From NCBI GenBank assembly GCA_944320465.1, contig CALUHO010000016.1:1-59168 (forward strand): DNA of 59,168 nt, given 5' to 3'. How positions within the stretch are numbered: position 1 is the first letter of the stretch; every line of letters begins with the position of its first letter. Made by a program: the position numbers and the translations under genes. This DNA is from an uncultured Bacteroidales bacterium (lineage in GTDB: Bacteria; Bacteroidota; Bacteroidia; Bacteroidales; P3). Positions 1 through 8,274 of this stretch are shown piece after piece. A model generated the notes under the pieces. It was given only the letters and a program-made list of their open reading frames with translations, was not told the origin of the DNA and searched no databases.

Positions 1-112
1 GCTACGTCGAGGCGTAGCGAGAAACAGGATGCGGACAAAAGCGGGCAAGATGCCCGAAAGCCTCATTTTCCCAATCAAAAACAGACACGGCGTGTCTAAT
101 GACCGATTTGGG
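1..112 (+). repeat. 193-bp MITE-like element, copy 1 (right part, cut by window start)
   Basis: This is the right-hand part of the element seen complete at 15230-15422. It ends with the terminal repeat GTCTAATGACCGATTTGGG, and the next five bases are TTAAA, a possible target duplication whose partner lies outside the window. It contains the internal hairpin arm with GCGTAGCGAGAA and the AAGCGGGCAA block found in the other copies. The left part is missing only because the window starts here. Confidence 0.88.
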
Positions 113-256
113 TTAAATTTACAGTGTATGAAAAAATCGATTTTGGCTATTGTAAACCTTTTTCAAAGAAGGTCACTCCAGTTTGCAGGAACTACTCGTT
201 AATCTTGCACCGGCAAATTTAACTCGGACTGACAAAGCCGGATTCACCCCGCTTGA

Positions 257-670
257 TCACCAGTCGATCTTGTACCAGAAAGTTTCCCTTTTCGTTCTTA
301 GTTTGACGGCCTTGCGTATCGCTTCGGCAATGATGAGAATGTGGTAGAGTTTGTGTTCTTCGAGCCATTGGAGTGCCTTGGGCTCTTTTTTGGTGGCTTG
401 GCAGAAAATATAGAAAAAGGGGTCGGGATTGTTCTGCAGCCAGGCGATGGCACCGGGTTCGTCTACCATGCCGTTGGCCAAGACGCCTAACTCGGGATAA
501 GGCCCTTTGAGCAGCCACATCACCGCCTCTTTGTCCCCTTGCAAGCCGTGGGCGAAGGCCGCCCATTCCGGATAGCCATCGTCAAGCAGCTTCTGGAAAT
601 ACAGCTCGGAACCGCCCACGGCTTTCTCGAAATCCTTGTAGACTTGGATAGGGTACTGGGTGATGTGCAT
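257..670 (-). CDS. Small conserved-looking protein of unknown function (137 aa)
   Basis: I do not recognise this family. The chosen start gives a protein beginning MHITQYPIQVYKDFEKAVGG; the frame stays open for 29 more codons upstream, with another ATG at 694, so the start is uncertain. The protein is rich in aromatic residues (WLLKGPYPELG, WLQNNPDPFFYIF, WYKIDW at the C-terminus) and looks soluble and largely helical, with no signal peptide or membrane segment. It stands alone, with the repeat at 1-112 downstream and a radical SAM gene on the same strand about 290 bases upstream. Sensible amino-acid composition supports a real gene; no function can be assigned. Confidence 0.6.
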   Translation of the reverse strand: MHITQYPIQVYKDFEKAVGGSELYFQKLLDDGYPEWAAFAHGLQGDKEAVMWLLKGPYPELGVLANGMVDEPGAIAWLQNNPDPFFYIFCQATKKEPKALQWLEEHKLYHILIIAEAIRKAVKLRTKRETFWYKIDW

Positions 671-960
671 CGTGTTTCTGCTTGCAGGTTCCATGCCTGT
701 ATTTTTATAGGAGTTGTCCGGGGTGGGTTTTGTGAACCTGGAGTGTCTGCAGGACATCTTGCCCGCTTGGCGGGAAAATCGCCTCGACGAGGCTTGTTTG
801 CAGAAACCGGCCTGGATATTTGTCCGGGCCGTCTGGGTTCCGAGGAATTGTCCCGGGTTTTCAAAGAAGGATAGCCGGAATATCTGGCGAAATGCGGCTC
901 TGCCGGGTTCCAGACCAGGGGAATCCCCGGCAAGCTGGTTTCCCGGGCAGGCCGGTACGC
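671..960. other. Intergenic region with a degenerate hairpin-repeat core
   Basis: No gene is seen in these 290 bases. Around 852-893 the segment TTTTCAAAGAAGGATAGCC followed by TATCTGGCG closely resembles the core of the palindromic repeat at 27579-27784, so this is probably a decayed or partial copy of that family. The flanking arms are GC-rich and only weakly complementary. Confidence 0.35.
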
Positions 961-1785
961 TTAATAGAAAGCCTGCACCGATTGGAATCCCCGTCTCCGC
1001 AGTTCGTCCGCATGGGCTTCCAGTTCTTCCTTGGAGAGTTTCTTCAAGGCTTTGGCCGGGGTTTCACGGTCGAGCCCGTAGAGCATGATGCTAGCTGGCT
1101 TGATGCGTTGCAGGCGTTGGATGTAGGCTTCCCATTCGGCACCGGAGGTATTGTCGATAGGCATTCCGTCGTGTTCGCCCCGGAAGAGCAGGGTCTGCAT
1201 CGTGAAGGGGTGAGGGTAGTTTTCCAAGTTCCGGAGCAATTGAGGGTAATAGCTTTCCGGGTCGTCCTTCACTTCGTAAGATCCTAATTTGAAGCCTTTC
1301 TGCAATTGGTTGATCCGGGCGTACATCTGCGGGGTGCCGGCATCGAGCTTGAGCAAGACCTTGGTGCAATGCCCCAGTGCCTCCACGATTTCGGGCCGTC
1401 CGATCTGGGTGGCATTGGAGATGACGGTGACCAAGGGCGGGTTCTCCGGGTAGGATTCCCTGACGCAGGCGGCGGTCATCGGGGCGATTTGCGGGAATTG
1501 GGGGTGGATGGTAGGCTCGCCGTTGCCGGAGAAAGTGATGGAGTCGGGGCGGGTGCCTTCGGCTTTGAGCTTCTGCAAGGCGGTCCGGAGCGCTTCTTCT
1601 ATCTCTTGGAGCGTGGGCAGTTCGGCCGGATCGGCTTCCCAGCGGGTATCCCAGCCGCATTCGCAATAGACGCAGTCGTAGTTGCAGAGTTTTTCGGTGA
1701 CGGGCAGCAGGTTCACGCCCAAGGAGACGCCGAGGCGGCGGCTGCGGATCGGCCCGGTGATGATATGTTTATGGAAGAATGTCAT
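961..1785 (-). CDS. Radical SAM protein (COG0731-like)
   Basis: A 274-residue radical S-adenosylmethionine enzyme. The [4Fe-4S] cluster motif CX3CX2C is present as C34-N-Y-D-C38-V-Y-C41, with C43 two residues later. It is followed by the glycine-rich SAM-binding stretch TFSGNGEPTIHPQF, a form common in small radical SAM proteins of the wyosine-synthase-like COG0731 group. There is no signal peptide, so it should act in the cytoplasm. The substrate cannot be told from sequence. The gene is monocistronic: about 210 bases separate it from the chromate-transporter genes upstream on the same strand, and 290 bases follow it. The start MTFFHKHIITGPIRSRRLG is the first in frame and gives the usual N-terminal length. 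Confidence 0.88.
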   Translation of the reverse strand: MTFFHKHIITGPIRSRRLGVSLGVNLLPVTEKLCNYDCVYCECGWDTRWEADPAELPTLQEIEEALRTALQKLKAEGTRPDSITFSGNGEPTIHPQFPQIAPMTAACVRESYPENPPLVTVISNATQIGRPEIVEALGHCTKVLLKLDAGTPQMYARINQLQKGFKLGSYEVKDDPESYYPQLLRNLENYPHPFTMQTLLFRGEHDGMPIDNTSGAEWEAYIQRLQRIKPASIMLYGLDRETPAKALKKLSKEELEAHADELRRRGFQSVQAFY

Positions 1786-1995
1786 GTTTTATAGTTTTTT
1801 CAGGGTTCAAAAACGCCGCTAAGTTACGGCAAAAGCCGGAATTCCGGAAAGGGACGAGGCCGGTTTTGGGGCAAGGCTCGGTTTCTGCCGGGGCAGCGGC
1901 TTTCCGGCAATTCGGTGACTGCGGTTCGGACAAGGCTGGCTGCAGCGGCTATCGCGGCTGGAGTGCGCTGAATCCTTTTGGTTCGCCAAAGGAAA

Positions 1996-2547
1996 TCAAT
2001 AATAAACGAGGAATCCGACCAGGCCGCAGAGCAGTATGCACAGGATGGGGCTGAATCGTTTCCAGAAGGAGAGGGCGAACACGCCGAGGAAAATGAGGAT
2101 GCTCACGTAATCGATGAAGTTGTAATGGTTCATCATCATGACGGCCACCGAGGCGATCAGGGCTACCGAAATGAGCTTGAAGCTGTCAACCACGCCGCCC
2201 ACGACGGGATTGTCGCGGTGCTTGAGAAGGAAGGCCATGACGACCCAGATTACGAAAAGGGAGGGGAGGCAGACGGCGATGCTGGCCAAAAGGGAGCCGG
2301 CGATGCCCATGCCGACGCTGCCATAGGCATCGAAAGCGGCGTTGTAGCCTACGTATGTGGCGGCGTTGATGCAGATAGGGCCGGGGGTCATCTGGCTGAG
2401 GGCCACGATGTCGGCAAACTGCTGGTGGTCGATCCAGGCATGGGACTCCACGACATCGTGCTGCATCAGCGAGAGCATGGCGTAGCCTCCGCCGAAGCCT
2501 AAGAGGCCTTGCTTGAAGAAGACCCAGAAGAGTTCAAGAAATACCAT
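1996..2547 (-). CDS. Chromate (CHR) transporter, second half-size subunit
   Basis: A 183-residue inner-membrane protein of the CHR family in its short, single-domain form. The family motifs are FFKQGLLGFGGGYAM near the N-terminus and PGPICINAATYVG about 40 residues later, followed by several hydrophobic helices. Short CHR proteins are usually encoded as neighbouring pairs that work together, and the partner is directly upstream with a 14-bp overlap, suggesting translational coupling. CHR proteins can export chromate, but many gut Bacteroidales carry such pairs without known chromate exposure, so the real substrate may be another anion. Confidence 0.9.
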   Translation of the reverse strand: MVFLELFWVFFKQGLLGFGGGYAMLSLMQHDVVESHAWIDHQQFADIVALSQMTPGPICINAATYVGYNAAFDAYGSVGMGIAGSLLASIAVCLPSLFVIWVVMAFLLKHRDNPVVGGVVDSFKLISVALIASVAVMMMNHYNFIDYVSILIFLGVFALSFWKRFSPILCILLCGLVGFLVYY

Positions 2548-3172
2548 GCGAGCCTCCTTTCACCTTGCTCTGATTCTGTTTATGGATGCCGTACATGGCG
2601 CCTCCGATGCCGGCGGCCAGGATCACATAGACCGGGGACACGCCCAAGGCGCAGACTAAAACGGCGGCGATAACCGGGATATAGAAATTGTACTTGGTCA
2701 CGCCCGATTTCTTGACCATCTGCAAGGCAGGGGAAAGGATCAGGGCGACCACGCAGGGGCGTATGCCTTTGAAGCAGCTTTCCACCACGGGATTATCCTT
2801 GGCTGTCCGGGCAAAAATGGACAGGGCGAGGACAATCAGGATGGAAGGGAGGATAGCGCCGAAGCCTGCCATGACGCTACCCCAGCGGCCTTTGATCCGG
2901 ACACCGACGCTGAGGGCGGTGTTGACGGCGAAGATGCCGGGGAGGCTCTGCATGACGGCAATCGTCTCCACGAACTCGTCTTCGGCGATCCAGCGCCGGT
3001 CGTCCACGATGATTTTCTTGACCAAGGCGAGCATGGCGTACCCACCTCCGATGGTGAACAGCCCTATCTTGAAGAAGGTCGTGAACAGGGAGAGGTCGGT
3101 CGGCGCGGGAATCGAGGAGGCCGTGCCAAGTGCTTTGGCGGATTCAGATGTTTCGGACAAGGCTGCGTTCAA
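2534..3172 (-). CDS. Chromate (CHR) transporter, first half-size subunit
   Basis: A 212-residue CHR-family inner-membrane protein paired with the 183-residue subunit downstream. After a hydrophilic N-terminal leader of about 25 residues come FFKIGLFTIGGGYAM and, further on, a PGIFAVNTALSVG variant of the PGP motif, then several membrane helices. Its start lies 12 bp after the stop of the outer-membrane protein gene at 3185-4039, and its end overlaps the next gene by 14 bp, so the three genes probably form one transcription unit. The partner carries the more usual PGP motif, so the two halves are not identical copies. Confidence 0.9.
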   Translation of the reverse strand: MNAALSETSESAKALGTASSIPAPTDLSLFTTFFKIGLFTIGGGYAMLALVKKIIVDDRRWIAEDEFVETIAVMQSLPGIFAVNTALSVGVRIKGRWGSVMAGFGAILPSILIVLALSIFARTAKDNPVVESCFKGIRPCVVALILSPALQMVKKSGVTKYNFYIPVIAAVLVCALGVSPVYVILAAGIGGAMYGIHKQNQSKVKGGSHGIS

Positions 3173-3184
3173 TTTACGGTTTGT

Positions 3185-4039
3185 TTAACGTCTCTTTTTC
3201 AATGGGATGCCGTAAGCCAGTCCCAGTTCCACCTCCATGGCATGCGGTCCGTGCAGCCGGGTTCCCACCGAGAGGTCAATCTTGAAACATTCGGTCAGGA
3301 AGTAGTCGCCTCCGAAACGGAGCGAGAATGTGTTTTCGACTTGGCCTTTGCGGGCAGGCGTGCTGCCTTCCGGATCGGCGTAATCGGCGTATGTCCAATC
3401 GTGGTCGCCGACAAATTCCCCGTACAGGTTCAGGCGTTCGCCGGGCATTCCGCCCAAGGCCACGCAGTAGAACAGCCCGGTATTGCTTTCTATCGCATTC
3501 CAGTCTGCCCCTACATTATAGACGACCCATAAATTGTTGAAAGACTGGTCAACGGACAAGGTAGCAGCAGGAATGACACCTTGGGATACCGCGTATTGGG
3601 AGTGGCATCCGGCAGGGAAGTTCAGCTGTCCTATCAGCGCAAGGCCGGGTTTGCCGTTATCGCCTTTGCGCAGGATATTGATCCGGGAGACGAGGTAAAG
3701 CGGGTTGAGGCTGACACCTTTTTGCGACCAGTCTTTGGCCAGGCCTGTGCCGATGCCGAGTTCCAGGTTCTTGAGGGGGCTGTAACGCAGCACATAGCCA
3801 TTGGCCAGGTATCCGCTTTGGTTCCAAGGCTTTCCGGTTTGGCCGCTGACATTGGCAAAAGCTTCCACGGAAAGGGTGTGCTGGATCAAGGGAGTACTCC
3901 CGTAGGCGAAGCCGGGGCGTCCCGGATTGAAGTTGTACGTATTGTCCGGCTGGGCTTGGGCGGACGATGCGGCAAGTGTCAGGAGCAAGAAGAGGGCAAG
4001 CCCTCGGAGGAACTTGCCCTGCATGAATGCGGTTTTCAT
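3185..4039 (-). CDS. Predicted outer-membrane beta-barrel protein
   Basis: A 284-residue exported protein. It starts MKTAFMQGKFLRGLALFLLLTLAASSAQA, a clear Sec signal peptide with a cleavage site after the Ala-Gln-Ala run. The mature part alternates polar and aromatic residues as in beta-barrels (for example LNLYGEFVGDHDWTYADYA and NTFSLRFGGDYFLTECFKIDLSVGTRLHG) and resembles the transporter / Phenol_MetA_deg-type barrel proteins. It lies 12 bp upstream of the CHR transporter pair in the same direction, so it may serve as an outer-membrane route for the same substrate; that link is inference from position only. Confidence 0.75.
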   Translation of the reverse strand: MKTAFMQGKFLRGLALFLLLTLAASSAQAQPDNTYNFNPGRPGFAYGSTPLIQHTLSVEAFANVSGQTGKPWNQSGYLANGYVLRYSPLKNLELGIGTGLAKDWSQKGVSLNPLYLVSRINILRKGDNGKPGLALIGQLNFPAGCHSQYAVSQGVIPAATLSVDQSFNNLWVVYNVGADWNAIESNTGLFYCVALGGMPGERLNLYGEFVGDHDWTYADYADPEGSTPARKGQVENTFSLRFGGDYFLTECFKIDLSVGTRLHGPHAMEVELGLAYGIPLKKRR

Positions 4040-4114
4040 CGTATTCTTTTGGTTAACATTATGAATGTCTGGCTCGATTTTTTGGGAGGATTCGATTTTG
4101 CTGCGTTTCCCTGT

Positions 4115-4316
4115 CCCAAGAGGGATGTCAGAACGGGCAACGGCTTCAGAGCGAGGGAGCGTACTTTGTTGCTGCTTCGCAGCGAGAGCAGGCTACGCCT
4201 CAGCATAGCGCAAGTGAATTTGCCCTCTGCATTCGGCTTGCACTGCTGTTCGTGACCGAGCTATGCAAAAGCCGCAACGAAGCAGATTGCCCGTTATCAC
4301 ATTCCTCTTATTGGGA
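4115..4316 (-). repeat. Long hairpin element H1 (about 202 bp, long class)
   Basis: An imperfect palindrome between the S9 peptidase gene and the outer-membrane protein gene. Read on the minus strand it begins CCCAATAAGAGGAATGTGATAACGGGCAA and returns as the complement of CCCAAGAGGGATGTCAGAACGGGCAA. The outer arm includes the TAA stop codon of the S9 peptidase (4308-4310). The minus strand then reads CAATCTGCTTCGTTGCG, the conserved end shared by the other hairpins. The long class, with H6, has an extra inner block containing GCTGCTTCGCAGCG and GGCTACGCCTC. Confidence 0.8.
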
Positions 4317-6704
4317 GACTTGCTTTTCAGTATTGATTTCCTTCGCTCCTCCCTTGACTATGTTCCGGCCATCTTCCGAGAACGGGTCGCTCACCTTGAA
4401 AGCCTTTTCGGCGTAATGCTTGGTGGCCATTTCTTCCTCGCTCAGGCCTTTGACGTGCTTGTCGAGGAAATGGAAGAAGCGGCGTTGCCAGAGGATGCCG
4501 TTCTGAGGCTGGAGAACCCAGTGGTTTTCGTCGGGATACAGCAGGAGTTCAGCCGGAATGCCACGCAGGATGGCCGAGTTGAACGCAGCCATGCCTTGGG
4601 AGGCCACGATACGGTAGTCGAGTTCCCCGTGGATAATCAGGATAGGCGTGTCCCACTTGCCGACGAACTTGTGCGGCGAATTGGCGAAAGTGCGTTGCGC
4701 CGTTTTGTTGCTCTTGTCCCAGAACGGGCCGCCCATGTCCCAGTTGGCGAACCAGAATTCCTCGGTCTCGGCGTATTGCTGTTCCATGTTGAACATCCCG
4801 TCGTGGGCGATGAAAGCCTTGAAACGTTTGTCGTGGTTGCCGGCCAGATAGTAAACCGAGAAGGCTCCGTAGCTGGCACCGACGCAGCCCAGCTGTTCCT
4901 TGTTGACATAGGGTTCCTTGCTGACGGCATCGATGGCGGACAGGTAGTCTTCCATGTTCTGTCCGGGATAGTCGCCGCTGATCTGTTCGAGCCATTCCAT
5001 GCCGAATCCCGGCACGCCGCGGCGGTTAGGTGCTACGATGATGTAGTCGTTGGCTGCCATGATCTGCGGGTTCCAGCGGTAGCTCCAGAACTGGCTGACC
5101 GTGCTTTGGGGGCCGCCTTGGCAGTAAAGAAGGGCGGGATATTGCTTGCTGGAGTCGAAACGGGGCGGGTAGATGACCCAGGTGAGCATCTTCTTTCCAT
5201 CGGTGGTCCTGATCCATCGGCCTTCCACGCGGCCCATTTCCAGCTGGTCGAAGATGTCCTGGTTGATGAAGCTGATCTGGGTCTGCTTGTGCAGCATCTC
5301 CGGGTCTTCCTGATTCAGGTCCACCGCATACAGTTCATCGGGGCGGGAGAGAGACTGGCGAATGCCAATCAGTTGGTTCCCAGACAAGGGATAAACTCCT
5401 ACATAATCATGGACTCCGGCGGTCAGGCATTGGATGGCATCGGGCGTTCCGGTCATGAACTTGAAGTTTCCGGTAGTCTTGCCCGAAGCTTTGGCATAGG
5501 CGAAGCTCTTGGCCACGTCAAGGCGGTAAATCTGGCTCAGGCCGTGCCAGTTGCTGATGAAATAGATTTCCTTTCCGTCCTGGCTCCATTTAAGGCCGGA
5601 GGCATTCTGGTCGAAGCCGTAGGATGCATCCACCTTCTCGGCGGTCTGCAGGTTGAGCAGGGCTATCCGGTTCTTGTCCGATTCGTAACCGTCCCTTTCC
5701 ATGCTTTCCCAAGCCAAGTAAAGGCCGTCCGGGCTGAATACCGGGTTGACATCGTAGCCAAGGTTGCCTTGGCTGGCATTGACGGTCTTGCCGTTTTCAA
5801 CATAGTAGACATAGATATCGGTATTGGTCGATACCGCGTATTCTTTGCCGGTCAGCTTGCGGGATGTGTAGGCCAGCAGCTTGCCGTCCGGACTCCAGCT
5901 GTATTGCTCGATGCCGCCGAAAGGCTTCACGGGTGCTTCGTATGGCTCATCCTTCAGTACATCGACCGGGCGGGTATTCGTGACGGCTTTCAGCTCGGTG
6001 TTCAGGTCGGCGCCTTCCAGCTGGCAGATGAAGATATGCGGAATAGACATCACGTAATGATCCCAATGGCGGTAGTTCAAATCCTGGAACACCATGCCGC
6101 TGGACTTGTCCAAGTCGGGGTAGCGGTCGTGCACATTAGGTTCCACCTGCACTTGGCGGATGAAAGCGAGCTGTTTCAGGTCCGGGCTGAAGCGGAACCC
6201 TTCCACGCCTCCGGGAATAGAGGTGATCTGCACCGGTCTGAGCGAGGAGGAAATATCGTTGATGTCGCGGTCCTGGGCGGTAGCGCTGAATGCTTTGTCC
6301 AGTTCCATGCCGAATACCTGCATTCCGTCATCGGCAGCGGCCATATAGGCTATGGTATGCTCGTTGAGCCAGCAGAGGTTGCCTTCCGAACCGGCGGTAC
6401 GGGTAATCTGGCGCACGTTCTTGCCGTCGATGTCGGAAAGGTAGAGGTCGGAATTGCCCTTGTTTTCGGCTACGCTGTAATAGCGGACCGAATAAGCGAT
6501 ATGTTTCTGGTCCGGGCTGATGGCTACTTCGCCCAAGCGGCCCATGGCCCAGAGGACTTCAGGCGTCAGACGTCCGTCGGTCACTTTCACTTCCTGTTTT
6601 CCGATAACGGGGCCTTGGTTGCCTGTCCCTTGCGGGCTGCAGGCGATGCCAGTGGCGGCCACGGCCGATGCCAAGGCGGCTTTCTTTAAGGCTGAAAAAC
6701 GCAT
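4308..6704 (-). CDS. S9 family prolyl-oligopeptidase-type peptidase, lipoprotein
   Basis: A 798-residue serine peptidase of the prolyl oligopeptidase / dipeptidyl peptidase family (S9), likely releasing dipeptides or cutting oligopeptides. The N-terminus MRFSALKKAALASAVAATGIAC is a lipoprotein signal with the lipobox ending at C22, so the enzyme is probably anchored in the envelope facing the periplasm or outside. Residues 50-500 form the beta-propeller, with repeated WSPDGK and FSPDG motifs typical of TolB/WD-like blades. The C-terminal alpha/beta-hydrolase domain has the nucleophile in GASYG (S611), with D696 (HGELDYR) and H728 (DENHW) completing the triad. The stop codon lies inside hairpin H1. 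About 140 bases separate it from the GNAT-like gene upstream. Confidence 0.93.
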   Translation of the reverse strand: MRFSALKKAALASAVAATGIACSPQGTGNQGPVIGKQEVKVTDGRLTPEVLWAMGRLGEVAISPDQKHIAYSVRYYSVAENKGNSDLYLSDIDGKNVRQITRTAGSEGNLCWLNEHTIAYMAAADDGMQVFGMELDKAFSATAQDRDINDISSSLRPVQITSIPGGVEGFRFSPDLKQLAFIRQVQVEPNVHDRYPDLDKSSGMVFQDLNYRHWDHYVMSIPHIFICQLEGADLNTELKAVTNTRPVDVLKDEPYEAPVKPFGGIEQYSWSPDGKLLAYTSRKLTGKEYAVSTNTDIYVYYVENGKTVNASQGNLGYDVNPVFSPDGLYLAWESMERDGYESDKNRIALLNLQTAEKVDASYGFDQNASGLKWSQDGKEIYFISNWHGLSQIYRLDVAKSFAYAKASGKTTGNFKFMTGTPDAIQCLTAGVHDYVGVYPLSGNQLIGIRQSLSRPDELYAVDLNQEDPEMLHKQTQISFINQDIFDQLEMGRVEGRWIRTTDGKKMLTWVIYPPRFDSSKQYPALLYCQGGPQSTVSQFWSYRWNPQIMAANDYIIVAPNRRGVPGFGMEWLEQISGDYPGQNMEDYLSAIDAVSKEPYVNKEQLGCVGASYGAFSVYYLAGNHDKRFKAFIAHDGMFNMEQQYAETEEFWFANWDMGGPFWDKSNKTAQRTFANSPHKFVGKWDTPILIIHGELDYRIVASQGMAAFNSAILRGIPAELLLYPDENHWVLQPQNGILWQRRFFHFLDKHVKGLSEEEMATKHYAEKAFKVSDPFSEDGRNIVKGGAKEINTEKQVSQ

Positions 6705-6841
6705 TTGTCTATGATTTTTTGATTAATAATTTTGTTGTCTTGAATTGGTTTGATTTGCTTGTCTTGAAATTGCCTTGGTTTGTCGCCGTAAATCCGCAAG
6801 CGTGGCTTCCAGTTTGCGTTGCCGTTGCAGAAGAGGCTTGG

Positions 6842-8071
6842 TCATTTCGCCCCTTTTTCGTCGGAAACCGAGGATTCCTGCCGGTTGTAGCGTGTCCGGG
6901 TGTCCCTGTCGATGATGGAAGAACGCTCGAAGGTCTTCTCCGGGTCGAACAGGTAGCGGTATGTGTAGTGGCGTTGGTGGAAACGGGCACCGGTGCTTTC
7001 TTGCAGCAGTCGCATCTTGGGGTTGAAATCGCCCACCCAGGAAAGCTCTATTTCCTTGTACCAAGGTTTCTTTGCTTTCATCATCTTGTCCATGTGCCAG
7101 AACAGCAAGGATTCGATGCCGGCTCGTTGGTACTTGGGCTTGACACCCATGATAGTAATCCGGGCGCGGGTCATCTTGTGCCGTTTTTTCATCCAAAGGA
7201 ATCGCAGCTTGTTGATGATATGGAATTTTCCATGGAATTTCCGGAAAATGGGCGTGGGGTCGGGGAACATCACTTCAAAGGCGATGGGTTCGTTGTCATG
7301 ATAGGCGAACCAGATCAGCTCCTCGTCAATCAGTCCCTTGCCTTCGTCCAGTTCCTTCTGCATCGTTTCTTTCTGCAAGGGGACGAAGTTTTCATGGAAC
7401 TGCCAGGCATTATCGTAGATTTCCTTCAAGTCTTTCATGTACTTCTCGGTCTGGCTGTAACGGAAGTGCTCGCAATGGTATTCAGGCTTGGAACGCACCC
7501 AGTCGGCCACTTTCCAGAAGCGTTCGGGGAAGGGTTTGGTGTAGTCCAGCATATTGCAGACTTGCTCGAAGTAGAGCTTGAAGCCGTAGTTTTCGAAAAG
7601 CTGCTTGTAGTAGGGCGGATTGTAGTTCATGCCCCAGTCGGCATCCTTGTCGAAACCTTCCACCAACAGTCCCCAGAAGTTGTCGTTCTCCCCGAAGTTG
7701 ATCGGCCCGTCCATGGCTTCCATCCCGCGTTCGGACAGCCATTGCTTGCAGGTGTCGAACAGCAGGTTGGCGGCCTGCTGGTCATCGATGCATTCGAAGA
7801 AACCCATGCCGCCGGTGGGTTGCTGGTAGGTGTAGGCCTTGCTGGTATTGATGAAGGCGGCAGTGCGGCCTATGATTTTTCCTTTGTCGTCATATAAAAG
7901 GAAGCGGGTGGCCGAACCATGCGCGAAGAACTCGTTTTTACCGGGGGTGAAGATGTTTTCGACCGTTGCCTCGAAAGGAGCGGAGAAGTGCGGGTCGCCC
8001 TTGTAGAGTCCACGTTGGAACCTGTGCCAGGCCTTGCGTTCGGCTTTTGTGCTTACTTCTTTGATAGTCAT
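6842..8071 (-). CDS. GNAT-like acyltransferase-family protein (409 aa)
   Basis: A long cytoplasmic protein resembling the large GNAT-superfamily proteins of Bacteroidota. The N-terminal half (to about residue 190) has SATRFLLYDDKGKIIGRTAAFIN, then GGMGFFECIDDQQAANLLFD and MDGPINFGENDNFWGLLVEG. The second half has ARITIMGVKPKYQRAGIESLLFWHM, which fits the acyl-CoA-binding segment of a GNAT fold (GVKPxYQRxGI). Two GNAT-like halves in tandem are therefore likely. The start at 8071 (MTIKEVSTKAERKAWHRF) is preferred because the upstream extension is Arg/Pro-rich and crosses the promoter region. Substrate unknown. It is divergent from the deacetylase-like gene at 8275. Confidence 0.75.
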   Translation of the reverse strand: MTIKEVSTKAERKAWHRFQRGLYKGDPHFSAPFEATVENIFTPGKNEFFAHGSATRFLLYDDKGKIIGRTAAFINTSKAYTYQQPTGGMGFFECIDDQQAANLLFDTCKQWLSERGMEAMDGPINFGENDNFWGLLVEGFDKDADWGMNYNPPYYKQLFENYGFKLYFEQVCNMLDYTKPFPERFWKVADWVRSKPEYHCEHFRYSQTEKYMKDLKEIYDNAWQFHENFVPLQKETMQKELDEGKGLIDEELIWFAYHDNEPIAFEVMFPDPTPIFRKFHGKFHIINKLRFLWMKKRHKMTRARITIMGVKPKYQRAGIESLLFWHMDKMMKAKKPWYKEIELSWVGDFNPKMRLLQESTGARFHQRHYTYRYLFDPEKTFERSSIIDRDTRTRYNRQESSVSDEKGAK

Positions 8072-8101
8072 GTCAATAGCTTTGGAAGCGCTTGAAAACG
8101 G

Positions 8102-8109
8102 CAAAAATA
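8102..8109 (-). promoter_or_regulatory. Possible -7 element for the GNAT-like gene
   Basis: The minus strand reads TATTTTTG, matching the Bacteroidota -7 consensus TAnnTTTG, 30 bases upstream of the start at 8071. No TTTG sits at the ideal 20-nt spacing, so the call is weak. Confidence 0.4.
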
Positions 8110-8218
8110 CGCATAAATCGCGGGTTTTGCTTGGTTTCCGCGGAGGTTTTGGCGTTTTCGGGCCTTGCCGTGGCTTCCGGAAAAGGACGGGGCGGCACAA
8201 GGTAGCTCGACAGGGCAA

Positions 8219-8250
8219 GTTGGCAATTTCGGGCAAATTGAGTATTCTTG
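8219..8250 (+). promoter_or_regulatory. Promoter for the glycan cluster
   Basis: GTTG at 8219-8222 is followed after exactly 20 bases by TATTCTTG at 8243-8250, one mismatch each from TTTG and TAnnTTTG. Transcription would start near 8257, leaving a short leader before the ATG at 8275. Confidence 0.5.
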
Positions 8251-8274
8251 CAACAGGATTTATTATGACCGCTT

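Noticed and set aside
1996..3172. Split CHR gene as a frameshifted single gene
   Set aside because: Each part has its own complete CHR motif set and a proper start, and short CHR proteins are naturally encoded as overlapping pairs.
4263..6689. Very long open frame (808 codons) on the plus strand
   Set aside because: It is antisense to the S9 peptidase gene, which has a lipoprotein signal, propeller motifs and a full catalytic triad. The plus frame has a composition typical of high-GC shadow frames (many Val, Gly, Ala, His) and no motif.
6668..7897. Open frame of 409 codons on the plus strand
   Set aside because: Antisense to the GNAT-like gene; begins inside the S9 signal peptide and has shadow-like composition.
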